Below, piece by piece: positions 41,147 to 49,240 of a DNA stretch of 64,000 bases. The position numbers were made by a program, and so were the translations under genes. Below the pieces are notes generated by a model. It was given only the letters and a program-made list of their open reading frames with translations, was not told where the DNA came from and ran no database searches. Source of the DNA: Engelhardtia mirabilis (GTDB taxonomy: Bacteria; Planctomycetota; UBA1135; GCA-002686595); contig CP036296.1 in assembly GCA_007751255.1 (NCBI GenBank), positions 3,534,001 through 3,598,000 of the forward strand. The letters are read 5' to 3'. Each line of letters starts with the position of its first letter. Position 1 is the first letter of the stretch.

Positions 41147-42633
41147 TGGCTCGACTGCTAGACCTCCTGCGCTGGATCGGTCCGCGGACCGTCGCGATGG
41201 TGCTCTCGCTGGCGGCGCTGGAGCTGGGTCTCTACCACCTGGGCGACTACGGCAAGTGGATCGTCCAGGAGCAGAGCGCGCGCTACGGCTGGCGCATGCT
41301 GCCGAACCAACGGGGCTGGTCGCGCGACTTCGACGTACGCGAGCAGACCAACGACCGGGGCTTTCGCGACGACCGCGATTGGGGGAGTGCGCCCCTCGAG
41401 GACGGCGGCTCTTGGTTCTCGCAGATCCTGCCCGCGGCGCCCGTCGAGGAGGACGCGGACCTCCTGCGAATCGCGACGGTCGGCAACTCGATGACCTACG
41501 GCACCAGCGTGCCGGTGGGTTCGACCTGGCCGCGGGTGCTGGAGACCCTGATCGCCGAGGAGTTCGTCCGGCGCGGCGACCCGCGCGGGGTGCGGGTGAT
41601 GAACTTCGCCACCCAGGGTTACACCTTCGAGCAGATGGCGCGGATCTACGAGGACGAGATCCGCCCCTGGGCCGTCGACCTCCTGATCTGGCCCACCATC
41701 GCCGCCGACACGCGTCCCATGCGGCCCGCCACCGACGATGTCGACTACGACTTCCGGCGCACGGTGATCCGCACGGCGACCTACGACATGCTGCGCGAGC
41801 AGGTGATCGATCACTGGCTGCCCCCGGCCGGGCGCGGGGGCCCCGAGCGGACGCCGCGCCAAGTCAAGACGGAGTTCCGCCAGCGGTTGCGCCCGGCGCT
41901 CGAGTTGGCCGTGCGTGGTGCTGCGCCCCTGCCGACGAGCGGCGACGGCGAGGAGCGCGCACAGCTCCTGGCCGCGATCGATGCGGGACTCGCCCGTGCC
42001 TTCGAGCGCACGCCGCTCGATCGTCTGGTGCGGGAGGTCTGGACCGAGTTGACCCGCCCCGATCTCATCGAACAGGCGCGGAGCCTGGGGCTGGACCTGG
42101 CCTCCGAGGCCTGGCCGGCCTTGGAGTCGAGCCTGACCCTCGAGCTCTGGGAGCCGCTGGATTCCGCGCAGAAGCGCACGCCCTTCGCACCTGCTCAGCA
42201 ATTCCTATGGGACCCGCGGGGCGCGCGCCTGTTCCGCATCGCCCGTGAGTTGCAGGCCCCCGGGGGGCAACTGGCGGTGCTCCTGTTGCCGAACATGCAC
42301 CTGACCCTGACGGCCGAGGCCCCCTCGCCCGCGGTCTACTGGCAACCGTGGAGCGCGAGCGACCCTGTGGCCCAGCTCGGCAGCACCAGCTTGATCGACG
42401 CCGTCGACGCCTTCCGCGAGCCCATGGCCGAACTGGCCGAAGTCCTGCGAGCTCGGGGCTTCGTCGAGGGTGACGGTGGTCAGGACCTGATCGGCGATGA
42501 CTATCCATTCGTGGACCAGAGCCTGTTCCTGCTCCGCGACACCGGTCACTACAACGTGGCCGGACACCGCCGCTTGGCCGAGGTCGTCTTCGCGCGGCTG
42601 CTCGCGTCCGGCGCCCTCGAACCGGCGGACTGA
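41146..42633 (+). CDS. SGNH-fold protein, probable AlgJ/AlgX-like partner of the MBOAT
   Basis: 495 residues with an N-terminal membrane anchor (about 14-32). SGNH block I reads VGNSMTYG with the Ser nucleophile near residue 112, and the C-terminal block V is DTGHYNVAGHR with the Asp and His of the triad. The extracytoplasmic domain would transfer the acyl group delivered by the MBOAT partner onto a secreted glycan. The glycan is unknown and no polysaccharide polymerase is in the window. Confidence 0.85.
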   Translation: MARLLDLLRWIGPRTVAMVLSLAALELGLYHLGDYGKWIVQEQSARYGWRMLPNQRGWSRDFDVREQTNDRGFRDDRDWGSAPLEDGGSWFSQILPAAPVEEDADLLRIATVGNSMTYGTSVPVGSTWPRVLETLIAEEFVRRGDPRGVRVMNFATQGYTFEQMARIYEDEIRPWAVDLLIWPTIAADTRPMRPATDDVDYDFRRTVIRTATYDMLREQVIDHWLPPAGRGGPERTPRQVKTEFRQRLRPALELAVRGAAPLPTSGDGEERAQLLAAIDAGLARAFERTPLDRLVREVWTELTRPDLIEQARSLGLDLASEAWPALESSLTLELWEPLDSAQKRTPFAPAQQFLWDPRGARLFRIARELQAPGGQLAVLLLPNMHLTLTAEAPSPAVYWQPWSASDPVAQLGSTSLIDAVDAFREPMAELAEVLRARGFVEGDGGQDLIGDDYPFVDQSLFLLRDTGHYNVAGHRRLAEVVFARLLASGALEPAD

Positions 42634-42735
42634 GCGCGAATGACCCCCACCCGGAACCGTAGAGTCTGACCCGCCCGCTTCGCGTCTCCCACCCGCTCGC
42701 CTCCCCGCCACCCCCCTCGGTTCCTTTCACTCGGC

Positions 42736-44061
42736 ATGCCCCCCCTGCTCCGCGCGGCGTTGCGAATCGCCGCCAAGGACCTCCGCAGCTGCCTGCGGGA
42801 CCGACAGACGATCATCTACGCGGTGGTCCTGCCGCTGGCGATGTACCCGGTCATGTTCTGGATCATGCTCCAGGCCCAGATCCTGATCGAGGGTAAGCGC
42901 AGCGCCCAGACCCTGTCGATCGCGGTGTTGGTCGAGCAGAGCGCCGCCGAGCGCGCCGCCGAGCTGACCTCCGACCTGGGCCTCGATACGGACGCGACGA
43001 GCTTCGAGGCCTGGGCTCCGCTGGAGGTGCTCGGAACGAGCGAGCCCGATCTGGCGGCCGCCGCCCGAGAGCGCGCCAGGACCCTGCTCGAGCTCGATTC
43101 GCCGCCCGACGTGATTCTCGCCGTCTATTCGCCCGCGGGCGAGCAGCCGACGCTCGCGATCCTCTACGACGGCGCTCGCGCGCGTTCCACCAACGCACGG
43201 GAGCGACTCGAGCAGAAGCTGGCCGAGTTGGCCGAGGTCGCCCGCGACGACGCCCTCGAGTCGGTGGGTACCGACCGCAACGAGCTCGCGGGGCTCGAGT
43301 TTCGACCGGTCAACCTGGCCACCGGCAAGGAGGTCGGGGCCTTCATCGCCTCGATGTTGCTGCCCATGATGATCGTCGTGATGGCGGTCATGGGCGCCTT
43401 CTACCCTGCTGTGGACTTGACCGCCGGTGAGCGCGAACGCGGGACCGAGGAGACGACCCTGTTGCTGCCCGTGCCGCGCACCGCGGTGCAGCTGGGCAAG
43501 CTCTTGGCCGTCACGGCCATCGGCGGACTGGCCTCGTCCATGAATCTGCTCGGCATGGGCGTCGCGGCCGGGCACCTGCTCGGGATGACCGGGGCCGGCG
43601 GCCTGGACTTCCAACTCGATCCCCTGGCGCTGCTGCTGGTCGCGCCGCTGGTGCTGATCTTCGTGCTCTTCACCAGTGCGATCCTGACCGCCATCGCCTC
43701 CTTCGCGGAGACGTTCAAGCAGGGCCAGTCCCTCTTGGGCAGCGCCCAACTCCTGTTCATCTTCCCGGCCATGGCTTCGAGCCTGCCGGGGCTCACCTTG
43801 ACGCCCGGCATCGCCGCGATTCCCGTGGTCGGAGCCGCCGTCGGCTTCCGCACCATCCTGCGCGGCGGGCCCCTGGGCGAGCTGCCCTGGGGTGGCCTGG
43901 CCCTCTGCGCCCTGGCCATGGTGGCCTACGCGACTCTCGCCGTGCTCGTCTCCGTGCGTCTGCTCAACCAGGAGCTGCGCACCGGCGGCAGCACCTCCGT
44001 GGTCGCGCGACTGCGCGCAGCCGTGGGCCTCACGGGCGGTGGGAGCCGCCAGATCCAATGA
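42736..44061 (+). CDS. ABC-2 type permease, NatB-like
   Basis: 441 residues. A membrane helix near 25-50 is followed by a long extracytoplasmic domain (about 55-195), then five hydrophobic segments between about 195 and 425. The layout and the segment VDLTAGERERGTEETTLLLP are those of NatB/ABC-2 permeases of sodium-efflux-type exporters. It overlaps the ATPase gene by 4 bases (ATGA). The substrate is unknown; the family name derives from sodium export in Bacillus. Confidence 0.88.
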   Translation: MPPLLRAALRIAAKDLRSCLRDRQTIIYAVVLPLAMYPVMFWIMLQAQILIEGKRSAQTLSIAVLVEQSAAERAAELTSDLGLDTDATSFEAWAPLEVLGTSEPDLAAAARERARTLLELDSPPDVILAVYSPAGEQPTLAILYDGARARSTNARERLEQKLAELAEVARDDALESVGTDRNELAGLEFRPVNLATGKEVGAFIASMLLPMMIVVMAVMGAFYPAVDLTAGERERGTEETTLLLPVPRTAVQLGKLLAVTAIGGLASSMNLLGMGVAAGHLLGMTGAGGLDFQLDPLALLLVAPLVLIFVLFTSAILTAIASFAETFKQGQSLLGSAQLLFIFPAMASSLPGLTLTPGIAAIPVVGAAVGFRTILRGGPLGELPWGGLALCALAMVAYATLAVLVSVRLLNQELRTGGSTSVVARLRAAVGLTGGGSRQIQ

Positions 44062-44864
44062 CGTCCATCGATCCCCAGCGGCCCGCGGCCGAACCCGTCA
44101 AGGGCGAATCCGCCGTGCGCACCGAAGCCCTGACCAAGCTCTACGCCGACGCCAAGCGAGGCGAGGTGCGCGCCCTCGACGGCCTCGACCTCGATTGCAA
44201 GTACGGCGAGATCTACGGGCTCTTGGGCCCCAACGGCGCGGGCAAGTCGACCACCCTGCGGATCCTGGCGACCATGCTGGCCCCGACCTCGGGTCGCGCC
44301 ACCGTCGCCGGGTACGACGTGGCGAGCGATTCCTTGGCGGTGCGACGCAACGTCGGCTTCCTCTCGGCCAGCACGGGCCTCTACCCGCGCCTCGACGTGC
44401 GCGAGACGCTCGAGTACTTCGGGCGCATGCACGGCCTCGAAGAGCGCGCCCTGGCCGATCGCATCGATGAGCTGATCGAAGCCTTCCGCATGGACTCCTA
44501 CGTCACCCGGCGCTGTGAGCACATGTCCAGCGGCCAGAAGCAGCGCGTTTCCATCGCGCGCGCGGTGCTGCACGACCCCACGGTGCTGATCCTGGACGAG
44601 CCCACCACCGGTCTCGACATCCTCTCGACCAGCGACATGATCGACTTCATCGCCTCGCGCAAGGACTCCGGGCGCTGCGTGCTGTTCAGCACCCACGTGC
44701 TGTCCGAGGCCGAACGCCTGTGCGATCGCATCGGGATCATCCACCACGGTCGCCTGCTCGGCAGCGGCACCCTGCCCGAGCTGCGAGAGCGAACGGGCGC
44801 CGAGTACCTGGACGGCATCTTCCGCGCCTTCGTCGAGGTCGACGAGCGGGCCCACATCGCATGA
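44058..44864 (+). CDS. ABC transporter ATPase, NatA-like
   Basis: 268 residues. Walker A GPNGAGKST is at 57-65, the signature is MSSGQKQRVS, Walker B is VLILDEPTTGLD, and the switch His is in STHVLSEAE. It energises the ABC-2 permeases encoded on both sides, overlapping each by 4 bases. The region between Walker A and the signature (NVGFLSASTGLYPRLDVRETLEYF, shown here only as a landmark around residues 95-118) is typical of NatA-like ATPases. Confidence 0.94.
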   Translation: MTSIDPQRPAAEPVKGESAVRTEALTKLYADAKRGEVRALDGLDLDCKYGEIYGLLGPNGAGKSTTLRILATMLAPTSGRATVAGYDVASDSLAVRRNVGFLSASTGLYPRLDVRETLEYFGRMHGLEERALADRIDELIEAFRMDSYVTRRCEHMSSGQKQRVSIARAVLHDPTVLILDEPTTGLDILSTSDMIDFIASRKDSGRCVLFSTHVLSEAERLCDRIGIIHHGRLLGSGTLPELRERTGAEYLDGIFRAFVEVDERAHIA

Positions 44865-47068
44865 CGACCAGCTCCCGACCCGGCGCCGGGGGAAGTGGCG
44901 CGAGGGCCAGCGGTGGACGCAGCGTCGTCGCCCTGGTGGCGCGCGGCGAGCTCCTGCGCCTGCTGCGTGATCGCAAGGCGGTGTTCTTCGCGCTTGTCCT
45001 GCCGCTGCTGCTCTACCCCCTGCTGTTCTTGGGCTCCGAGAAGCTCGGGCAGGCCTCCGAGCGCCGCATGGAGGACCAGAGCGTCGCCATTGCCGCGAAC
45101 CTGGAGGCTCTCGATGGGGACCTGCGCCAGCAGTTGCTGGACCGCCTCCCCGCCCCGGACGGCGCCACCTTCTCGATCGCCGACGAGTTGCTCGAGGGGC
45201 TGACCGACGGGGCGGCACCCGAGGCTGGAGCTGTTGGCGAGGATGCTTCGAACGCCGGTGGCGACGACCACTCGGGCGAGGATGCCCAGCGCGAACGTGC
45301 GTCCGAACTGCTCGAGGAGCTAGCGGTGGACCTCCTGCTGGTGGCGCGCCCTTCGGACTCGGAGGGCTCGCCGCCGGTGATCGTGGCCTGGTTCCGTCGC
45401 AACGACGAGTCCGGCATGCGCGCCAGCCAGTTGATTGGCAGCGCTGTCTCGGACCTCTCGACGACCCTGTTCGAAGCCCGCCTGGTCGAGCTGCTCGGCG
45501 TCGACCCGGCCCAGTCCTTCGCGGCCACGAGCGAGGACGTGGCCAGCGTGGCTGACAGCGCGGGCCTGGCCCTGGGCAAGCTGCTGCCGTTGATCGCCGT
45601 GCTCGTGGTGCTCAGCGGCGGCGCCTTCGCGGCCCTGGAGGCCTTCGCCGCCGAGCGGGAGGTCGGCACCCTCGAGACCCTGCTGGTGCAGCCGGTCGAG
45701 CGCATCGACATCGCCCGCGGCAAGCTGATCGCCGTCCTGGCCACGGGCCTAGCGGCCTGGATCGGCAACGCGGCGAGCTTGATCGCCTGTGCCGCCGGCG
45801 GATTGCTCGCGACCATCGACGAGGGTCTGGCCGACGCCCCCGTGGCCGTGCTGATCGGGCGCGTGGGCCTGGGCACCGTGATCATGTTGCCGACGATCGC
45901 CCTGATCGCGTCAGTGCTCGGGATGGTCTCCGCCCGCGCGCGCAGCTACCGCGAGGGCCAGAACTACATCCTGCCCCTGACCCTGGCCGGCATGGCCCTG
46001 GCGTCGCCGGCCGCGGCGGCGGACGTGGTGTTCGATCCGCTCCTGGCGCTGATTCCGGTGCTGGGGCCGTCCTTGGCCATGCGGGATGCACTCGCCGGTT
46101 CCCTGGCGCCAGTGCCGGCCCTCGTCGCCCTGGCGAGCTCCGCCGTCTACGCGCTGCTGGCCCTGCGCGGCATCGCCAACACCCTGGACGCGGAACGCCT
46201 GCTGCAAGGGGCCGACGTCGACGCCGAGGCGGGCGCGCGCCGCGCCCACGCACGCCGCGCGATCCTGTGGGGCGGCGTCGGCGTCGGCGCGGTGCTGCTG
46301 ATCGGATCGTGGCTGCAGTCCAAGGACCTGGTCTGGGGCCTGGTCGCGACCCTCTGGGGCCTGGCCCTCGGCATCGCCCTGTTGGCCGCGCGCGACCTCG
46401 GCAAGAAGCTCGACCTGCGACCTGCGGCCGTACTCGGCCTGACCGGCGGGAGTCCGGTGGGCGTTGGACTCGGCGTCTGCGGTGCCCTACTCGCTGGGCC
46501 CGGTCTCGGTCAGATGGCCGGCAAGGTGCTCGAGCTGCAAGAACGCGTGCTGCCCATGCCCACTGTGGACGCGGGCGCCATGGAGCAGGTCTTCGCGGCG
46601 CTGCTCGATCGCCCCTTGATCGTGGCCCTGTTCCTGGTGGCGATCAGCCCCGCCATCTGCGAGGAACTGCTGTTCCGCGGAGCGGTCCTGACCGGACTGC
46701 GGCGAGATTTGAGCGTGGGCAAGACCCTGGGCTGGCAGGCGCTGCTCTTCGCCCTGGCCCACGGCTCGGTGCACCGGCTCGTGCCCACCGCCAGCCTGGG
46801 CCTGATCCTCGGCCTCTTGCGCTTGCGAACGGGCAGCATCCTGCCCTGCATCGCCCTGCATGCCAGCTACAACGGAGTGCTCGTGGCGGCTACGCAGATG
46901 GATCCCGAGGGCCGCGCCGCAAGCCTGCTGCAACACCCGGCCTGGATGCTCGCCACGATCGCCGGCCTGGCCCTGGCCCTGTTGCCGCGTCAGGCCGCGG
47001 TGGAGAGCACCACGCCCACGACTCCGACGAAGCCCAACGCTGTGCCCACTGCCGATCGCCAGCCGTAG
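44861..47068 (+). CDS. ABC-2 permease fused to a CPBP intramembrane protease
   Basis: 735 residues. Residues 25-440 repeat the NatB-like permease plan: a helix near 35-55, an acidic extracytoplasmic domain, and helices from about 225 (EREVGTLETLLVQP marks the coupling segment). After a soluble linker (about 440-465), residues 470-715 are a CPBP/CAAX protease domain with EELLFRG, FALAHGSVHR and LHASYNG motifs carrying the expected Glu and His residues. Such fusions occur in planctomycetes. The protease may process the exported substrate. Its 3' end overlaps the convergent EamA gene by 79 bases. Confidence 0.9.
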   Translation: MTTSSRPGAGGSGARASGGRSVVALVARGELLRLLRDRKAVFFALVLPLLLYPLLFLGSEKLGQASERRMEDQSVAIAANLEALDGDLRQQLLDRLPAPDGATFSIADELLEGLTDGAAPEAGAVGEDASNAGGDDHSGEDAQRERASELLEELAVDLLLVARPSDSEGSPPVIVAWFRRNDESGMRASQLIGSAVSDLSTTLFEARLVELLGVDPAQSFAATSEDVASVADSAGLALGKLLPLIAVLVVLSGGAFAALEAFAAEREVGTLETLLVQPVERIDIARGKLIAVLATGLAAWIGNAASLIACAAGGLLATIDEGLADAPVAVLIGRVGLGTVIMLPTIALIASVLGMVSARARSYREGQNYILPLTLAGMALASPAAAADVVFDPLLALIPVLGPSLAMRDALAGSLAPVPALVALASSAVYALLALRGIANTLDAERLLQGADVDAEAGARRAHARRAILWGGVGVGAVLLIGSWLQSKDLVWGLVATLWGLALGIALLAARDLGKKLDLRPAAVLGLTGGSPVGVGLGVCGALLAGPGLGQMAGKVLELQERVLPMPTVDAGAMEQVFAALLDRPLIVALFLVAISPAICEELLFRGAVLTGLRRDLSVGKTLGWQALLFALAHGSVHRLVPTASLGLILGLLRLRTGSILPCIALHASYNGVLVAATQMDPEGRAASLLQHPAWMLATIAGLALALLPRQAAVESTTPTTPTKPNAVPTADRQP

Positions 47069-47943
47069 CGCTCCCCCATCCGCAGCCCGATCGGCAAGGC
47101 AAACAGCGGCGTGGTCGCGAACAGGATCGCCGACACGCCCGGCGACAGGCTCCCGAGCGCGAGGCTGTGGAGCGGCAGGTTGAGCACGGCCCCGACCAGG
47201 ATCGGGGGCAAGAGCAAGAGCAGCGTCGGCCGGTGACCGAGCCCGCCGACCAGCTGGGTCAGGCTGCGGCGCATCCCGCCGCGACCTCGCAGCCCTCCGA
47301 GCGCGATCGCGATCAAGGCCGCCCCAGCCACGCCGCCGACCAAGCGCAGCACGGTGCCCGGTAACAGGTCGACGCCCTCGAAGCCGCGACGACCGCTGAC
47401 GATCGCGAAGGCCTGGGAAAGGGCAGCGAGGGAGGCCAGGCTGACGCCCACGCGCTTGTCGCGGGCCGTGGCCAGGTTGCCCGACCCACCCCGGTCGGAA
47501 ACCACCAGCGCGATGCCGGCCAGGGCCACCGACATGGCGACCAGAGCCTTGGGCGGGAGCGACTCGCCATCGAACAGGAAGGCCAACAGGGCCGCCAGGG
47601 GCGGGATCAAGTTGACGCTCATCGCGGCCAACTGCACCCCGCAACGGGGCAGGGCCGCGAAGTAGAGGGCGTCGCCGATGGCGAAGCCGAACAGGCCGCT
47701 GAGACCGAGCCAGCCCCAGGCTGCGGTGCTCGGGATGGCCCACCCCGCCGCAGCCCAGACGCAGGCGAAGACCACCAGCGCGACGGTGTTCTTGAATAGG
47801 TTCGCCGCGACGGGCCCCGCGTGGGACTTGCCGCGCAGGGCGCGGGCGAACTGATGCGACGCCAGCGCCCAGCCGGCAGCCGCGGCCATGCCTGCGGCGG
47901 CTCCGGCGATCGCGGTCGAGTTTCCCAGCACGGCGTCGGGCAT
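46990..47943 (-). CDS. EamA/DMT family transporter
   Basis: 317 residues with about ten hydrophobic helices arranged as two EamA repeats, typical of the drug/metabolite transporter superfamily of small-molecule exporters. ATG 47943 is chosen; the frame is open to 48027 but that extension is Arg-rich. Substrate unknown. Its last 79 bases overlap the convergent permease-protease gene, so the final residues of both proteins share DNA. Confidence 0.88.
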   Translation of the reverse strand: MPDAVLGNSTAIAGAAAGMAAAAGWALASHQFARALRGKSHAGPVAANLFKNTVALVVFACVWAAAGWAIPSTAAWGWLGLSGLFGFAIGDALYFAALPRCGVQLAAMSVNLIPPLAALLAFLFDGESLPPKALVAMSVALAGIALVVSDRGGSGNLATARDKRVGVSLASLAALSQAFAIVSGRRGFEGVDLLPGTVLRLVGGVAGAALIAIALGGLRGRGGMRRSLTQLVGGLGHRPTLLLLLPPILVGAVLNLPLHSLALGSLSPGVSAILFATTPLFALPIGLRMGERYGWRSAVGTALGFVGVVGVVLSTAA

Positions 47944-48070
47944 GGCGGCGAAGCGCGTCGAGATCGCGGAGCGGAGGCGGATCGATCGTGCAGCGCGAAA
48001 GGACTCGGAACGTCGTCGCCGACCCACCGTGTCAGAGCGACATCGCCGCCCGCCCCCTGCAGCGCCACCC

Positions 48071-48235
48071 TAGTGTCCTGGATCAGAAATTCGGCGTCAC
48101 TGCCCGGAGGTCCGATCGATGCTGGCTAGGCGCGCCGACGACGCGTATCCGCTGCGATACTCGGAGGAGGCGCTGGCGACGCCAGCGGCGATCGGAGCCC
48201 GGGAAGTGACGCCGAATCTCTGATCCAGGACACTA
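48071..48235. mobile_element. MITE-like element with about 31-base terminal inverted repeats and TA ends
   Basis: TAGTGTCCTGGATCAGA at 48071 is matched, in inverse, at 48235. The first 31 bases of each end differ at only one position, and weaker inverse similarity continues to about 55 bases. The element is 165 bases long with TA at both borders, the pattern left by IS630/Tc1-mariner elements that duplicate TA. It carries no transposase. The TA at its right end forms part of the TAG stop of the Rrf2 gene. Inside is a 34-codon frame (48119-48223) of unknown meaning. Confidence 0.65.
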
Positions 48236-48724
48236 GCGATCGCTCAGGTGCAACCCCGCTCCCAAGGGCCCCGAGCCGCCGTCGGTCGGAACGGGCAGGG
48301 GGTAGTGGCTGTCGGGTCGCTCGGCCGCGAATCGGGAGAGGTCGTCGAGCGACGTCTGTGCCAGCACACCCAGGTACTGGTCGCAGGCCGACTTCCAGTA
48401 GTGGTGCAGGGGGCAGGCGCGTTCGTCCGTGCACTCGGCTTGACCCAGCATGCACGTGCGCACACGGGCCAGGTGCTCCTGGGCATCGACCACCTCATAG
48501 AGGTGGATCTGCTTGGGATGGCGCGCGAGTCGGAAGCCGCCGCTGCGGCCGCGCTGGCTGTGCACCAAACCTCGCGCGACCAGGGGCTGCAGGATCTTGG
48601 CCAGGAACGGTGCCGGAATGCCGAGGCGCTCACCCATGTCACGGGCGAGGTGGAAGCTGCCCTCTTCCTGCATGGCCAGGAAGGTCAGCGCTCGGATTGC
48701 GTATTCGCTTGCTCGGGAGATCAA
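48233..48724 (-). CDS. Rrf2 family transcriptional regulator, probable Fe-S sensor
   Basis: 163 residues with a TTG start (48724). A winged-helix domain (about 1-80; ISRASEYAIRAL, then GRSGGFRLA in the wing) is followed by three cysteines in CMLGQAECTDERAC, the spacing used by IscR/NsrR-type proteins to hold an Fe-S cluster. It probably senses iron-sulfur status, NO or redox stress. The gene ends exactly at the MITE-like element, which supplies its TAG stop, so the native C terminus may have been altered. A perfect palindrome lies just upstream. Confidence 0.9.
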   Translation of the reverse strand: MISRASEYAIRALTFLAMQEEGSFHLARDMGERLGIPAPFLAKILQPLVARGLVHSQRGRSGGFRLARHPKQIHLYEVVDAQEHLARVRTCMLGQAECTDERACPLHHYWKSACDQYLGVLAQTSLDDLSRFAAERPDSHYPLPVPTDGGSGPLGAGLHLSDR

Positions 48725-48748
48725 GGGCGGCCCAACCGGTGGTGTTCG

Positions 48749-48760
48749 TTAGCTAGCTAA
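48749..48760. promoter_or_regulatory. Perfect 12-base palindrome upstream of the Rrf2 gene
   Basis: TTAGCTAGCTAA at 48749-48760 is a perfect palindrome, 24 bases before the TTG start of the Rrf2 gene, and AT-rich in a GC-rich neighbourhood. Rrf2 regulators often repress themselves from such a site overlapping the promoter. An autoregulatory operator is inferred, not shown. Confidence 0.45.
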
Positions 48761-48790
48761 GAAGACGATTTTGTCCGTTGAGCATAAGCG

Positions 48791-48824
48791 GAAGACCCCC
48801 CGCTGTGTCCAGCGAAGGGTCTTC
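48791..48824 (-). terminator. Hairpin terminator downstream of the small basic protein gene
   Basis: GAAGACCC (48791-48798) pairs with GGGTCTTC (48817-48824), enclosing a second stem CGCTG/CAGCG (48801-48805 with 48810-48814) and a TGTC loop. It lies between the stop of the small basic protein gene (48975) and the Rrf2 promoter, both on the minus strand, so it likely separates the two transcripts. Confidence 0.6.
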
Positions 48825-48974
48825 AGAAGTGTCTCGCGGCTGGCTGACCCCGATGGGCCTCGGAATTCGGGGGCCGACGTTGACGGCGCTGCTCGGAGGC
48901 CACGCCGTCGAGGTCTTGACCCGGCGAAGTGTTCGAGCGACGCCGAGTATCGGCCCCATCCGGGGCCGTAGGAC

Positions 48975-49085
48975 TCAGCGGTTCTTCTTGCGGGCGCGCA
49001 GGAACTTGCCGGAGCCCATGCCGATCTTGCGGACGCGGCGACGACCGCGGGTCGGTCCACCGGACTTGGTCTGTGATTTGGCCAT
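48975..49085 (-). CDS. Tiny basic protein, probable ribosomal protein bTHX-like
   Basis: 36 residues from ATG 49085, starting MAKSQTK, with about fourteen Lys/Arg. The stretch KIGMGSGKFLRARKK resembles the GKIxMGSxGxxRxRKKK core of the small ribosomal protein THX (bTHX). It has its own terminator and precedes no other gene. It could instead be another small RNA- or DNA-binding protein. Too short for routine gene callers. Confidence 0.55.
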   Translation of the reverse strand: MAKSQTKSGGPTRGRRRVRKIGMGSGKFLRARKKNR

Positions 49086-49240
49086 GGGATTGAGTCTCGT
49101 TGCTGGGGGCTGGCTGGCTGTTGGCGGGCCTGCCCGCCGATTTGAGCCGCAAAGTCTCGCAGCTCGGCACGCCTGGGGCAAGGGCGCAGACCCTCGCTGG
49201 GCACCTGGGGGGCTCATTTGCGGGCTCATCCGACCTCAAC

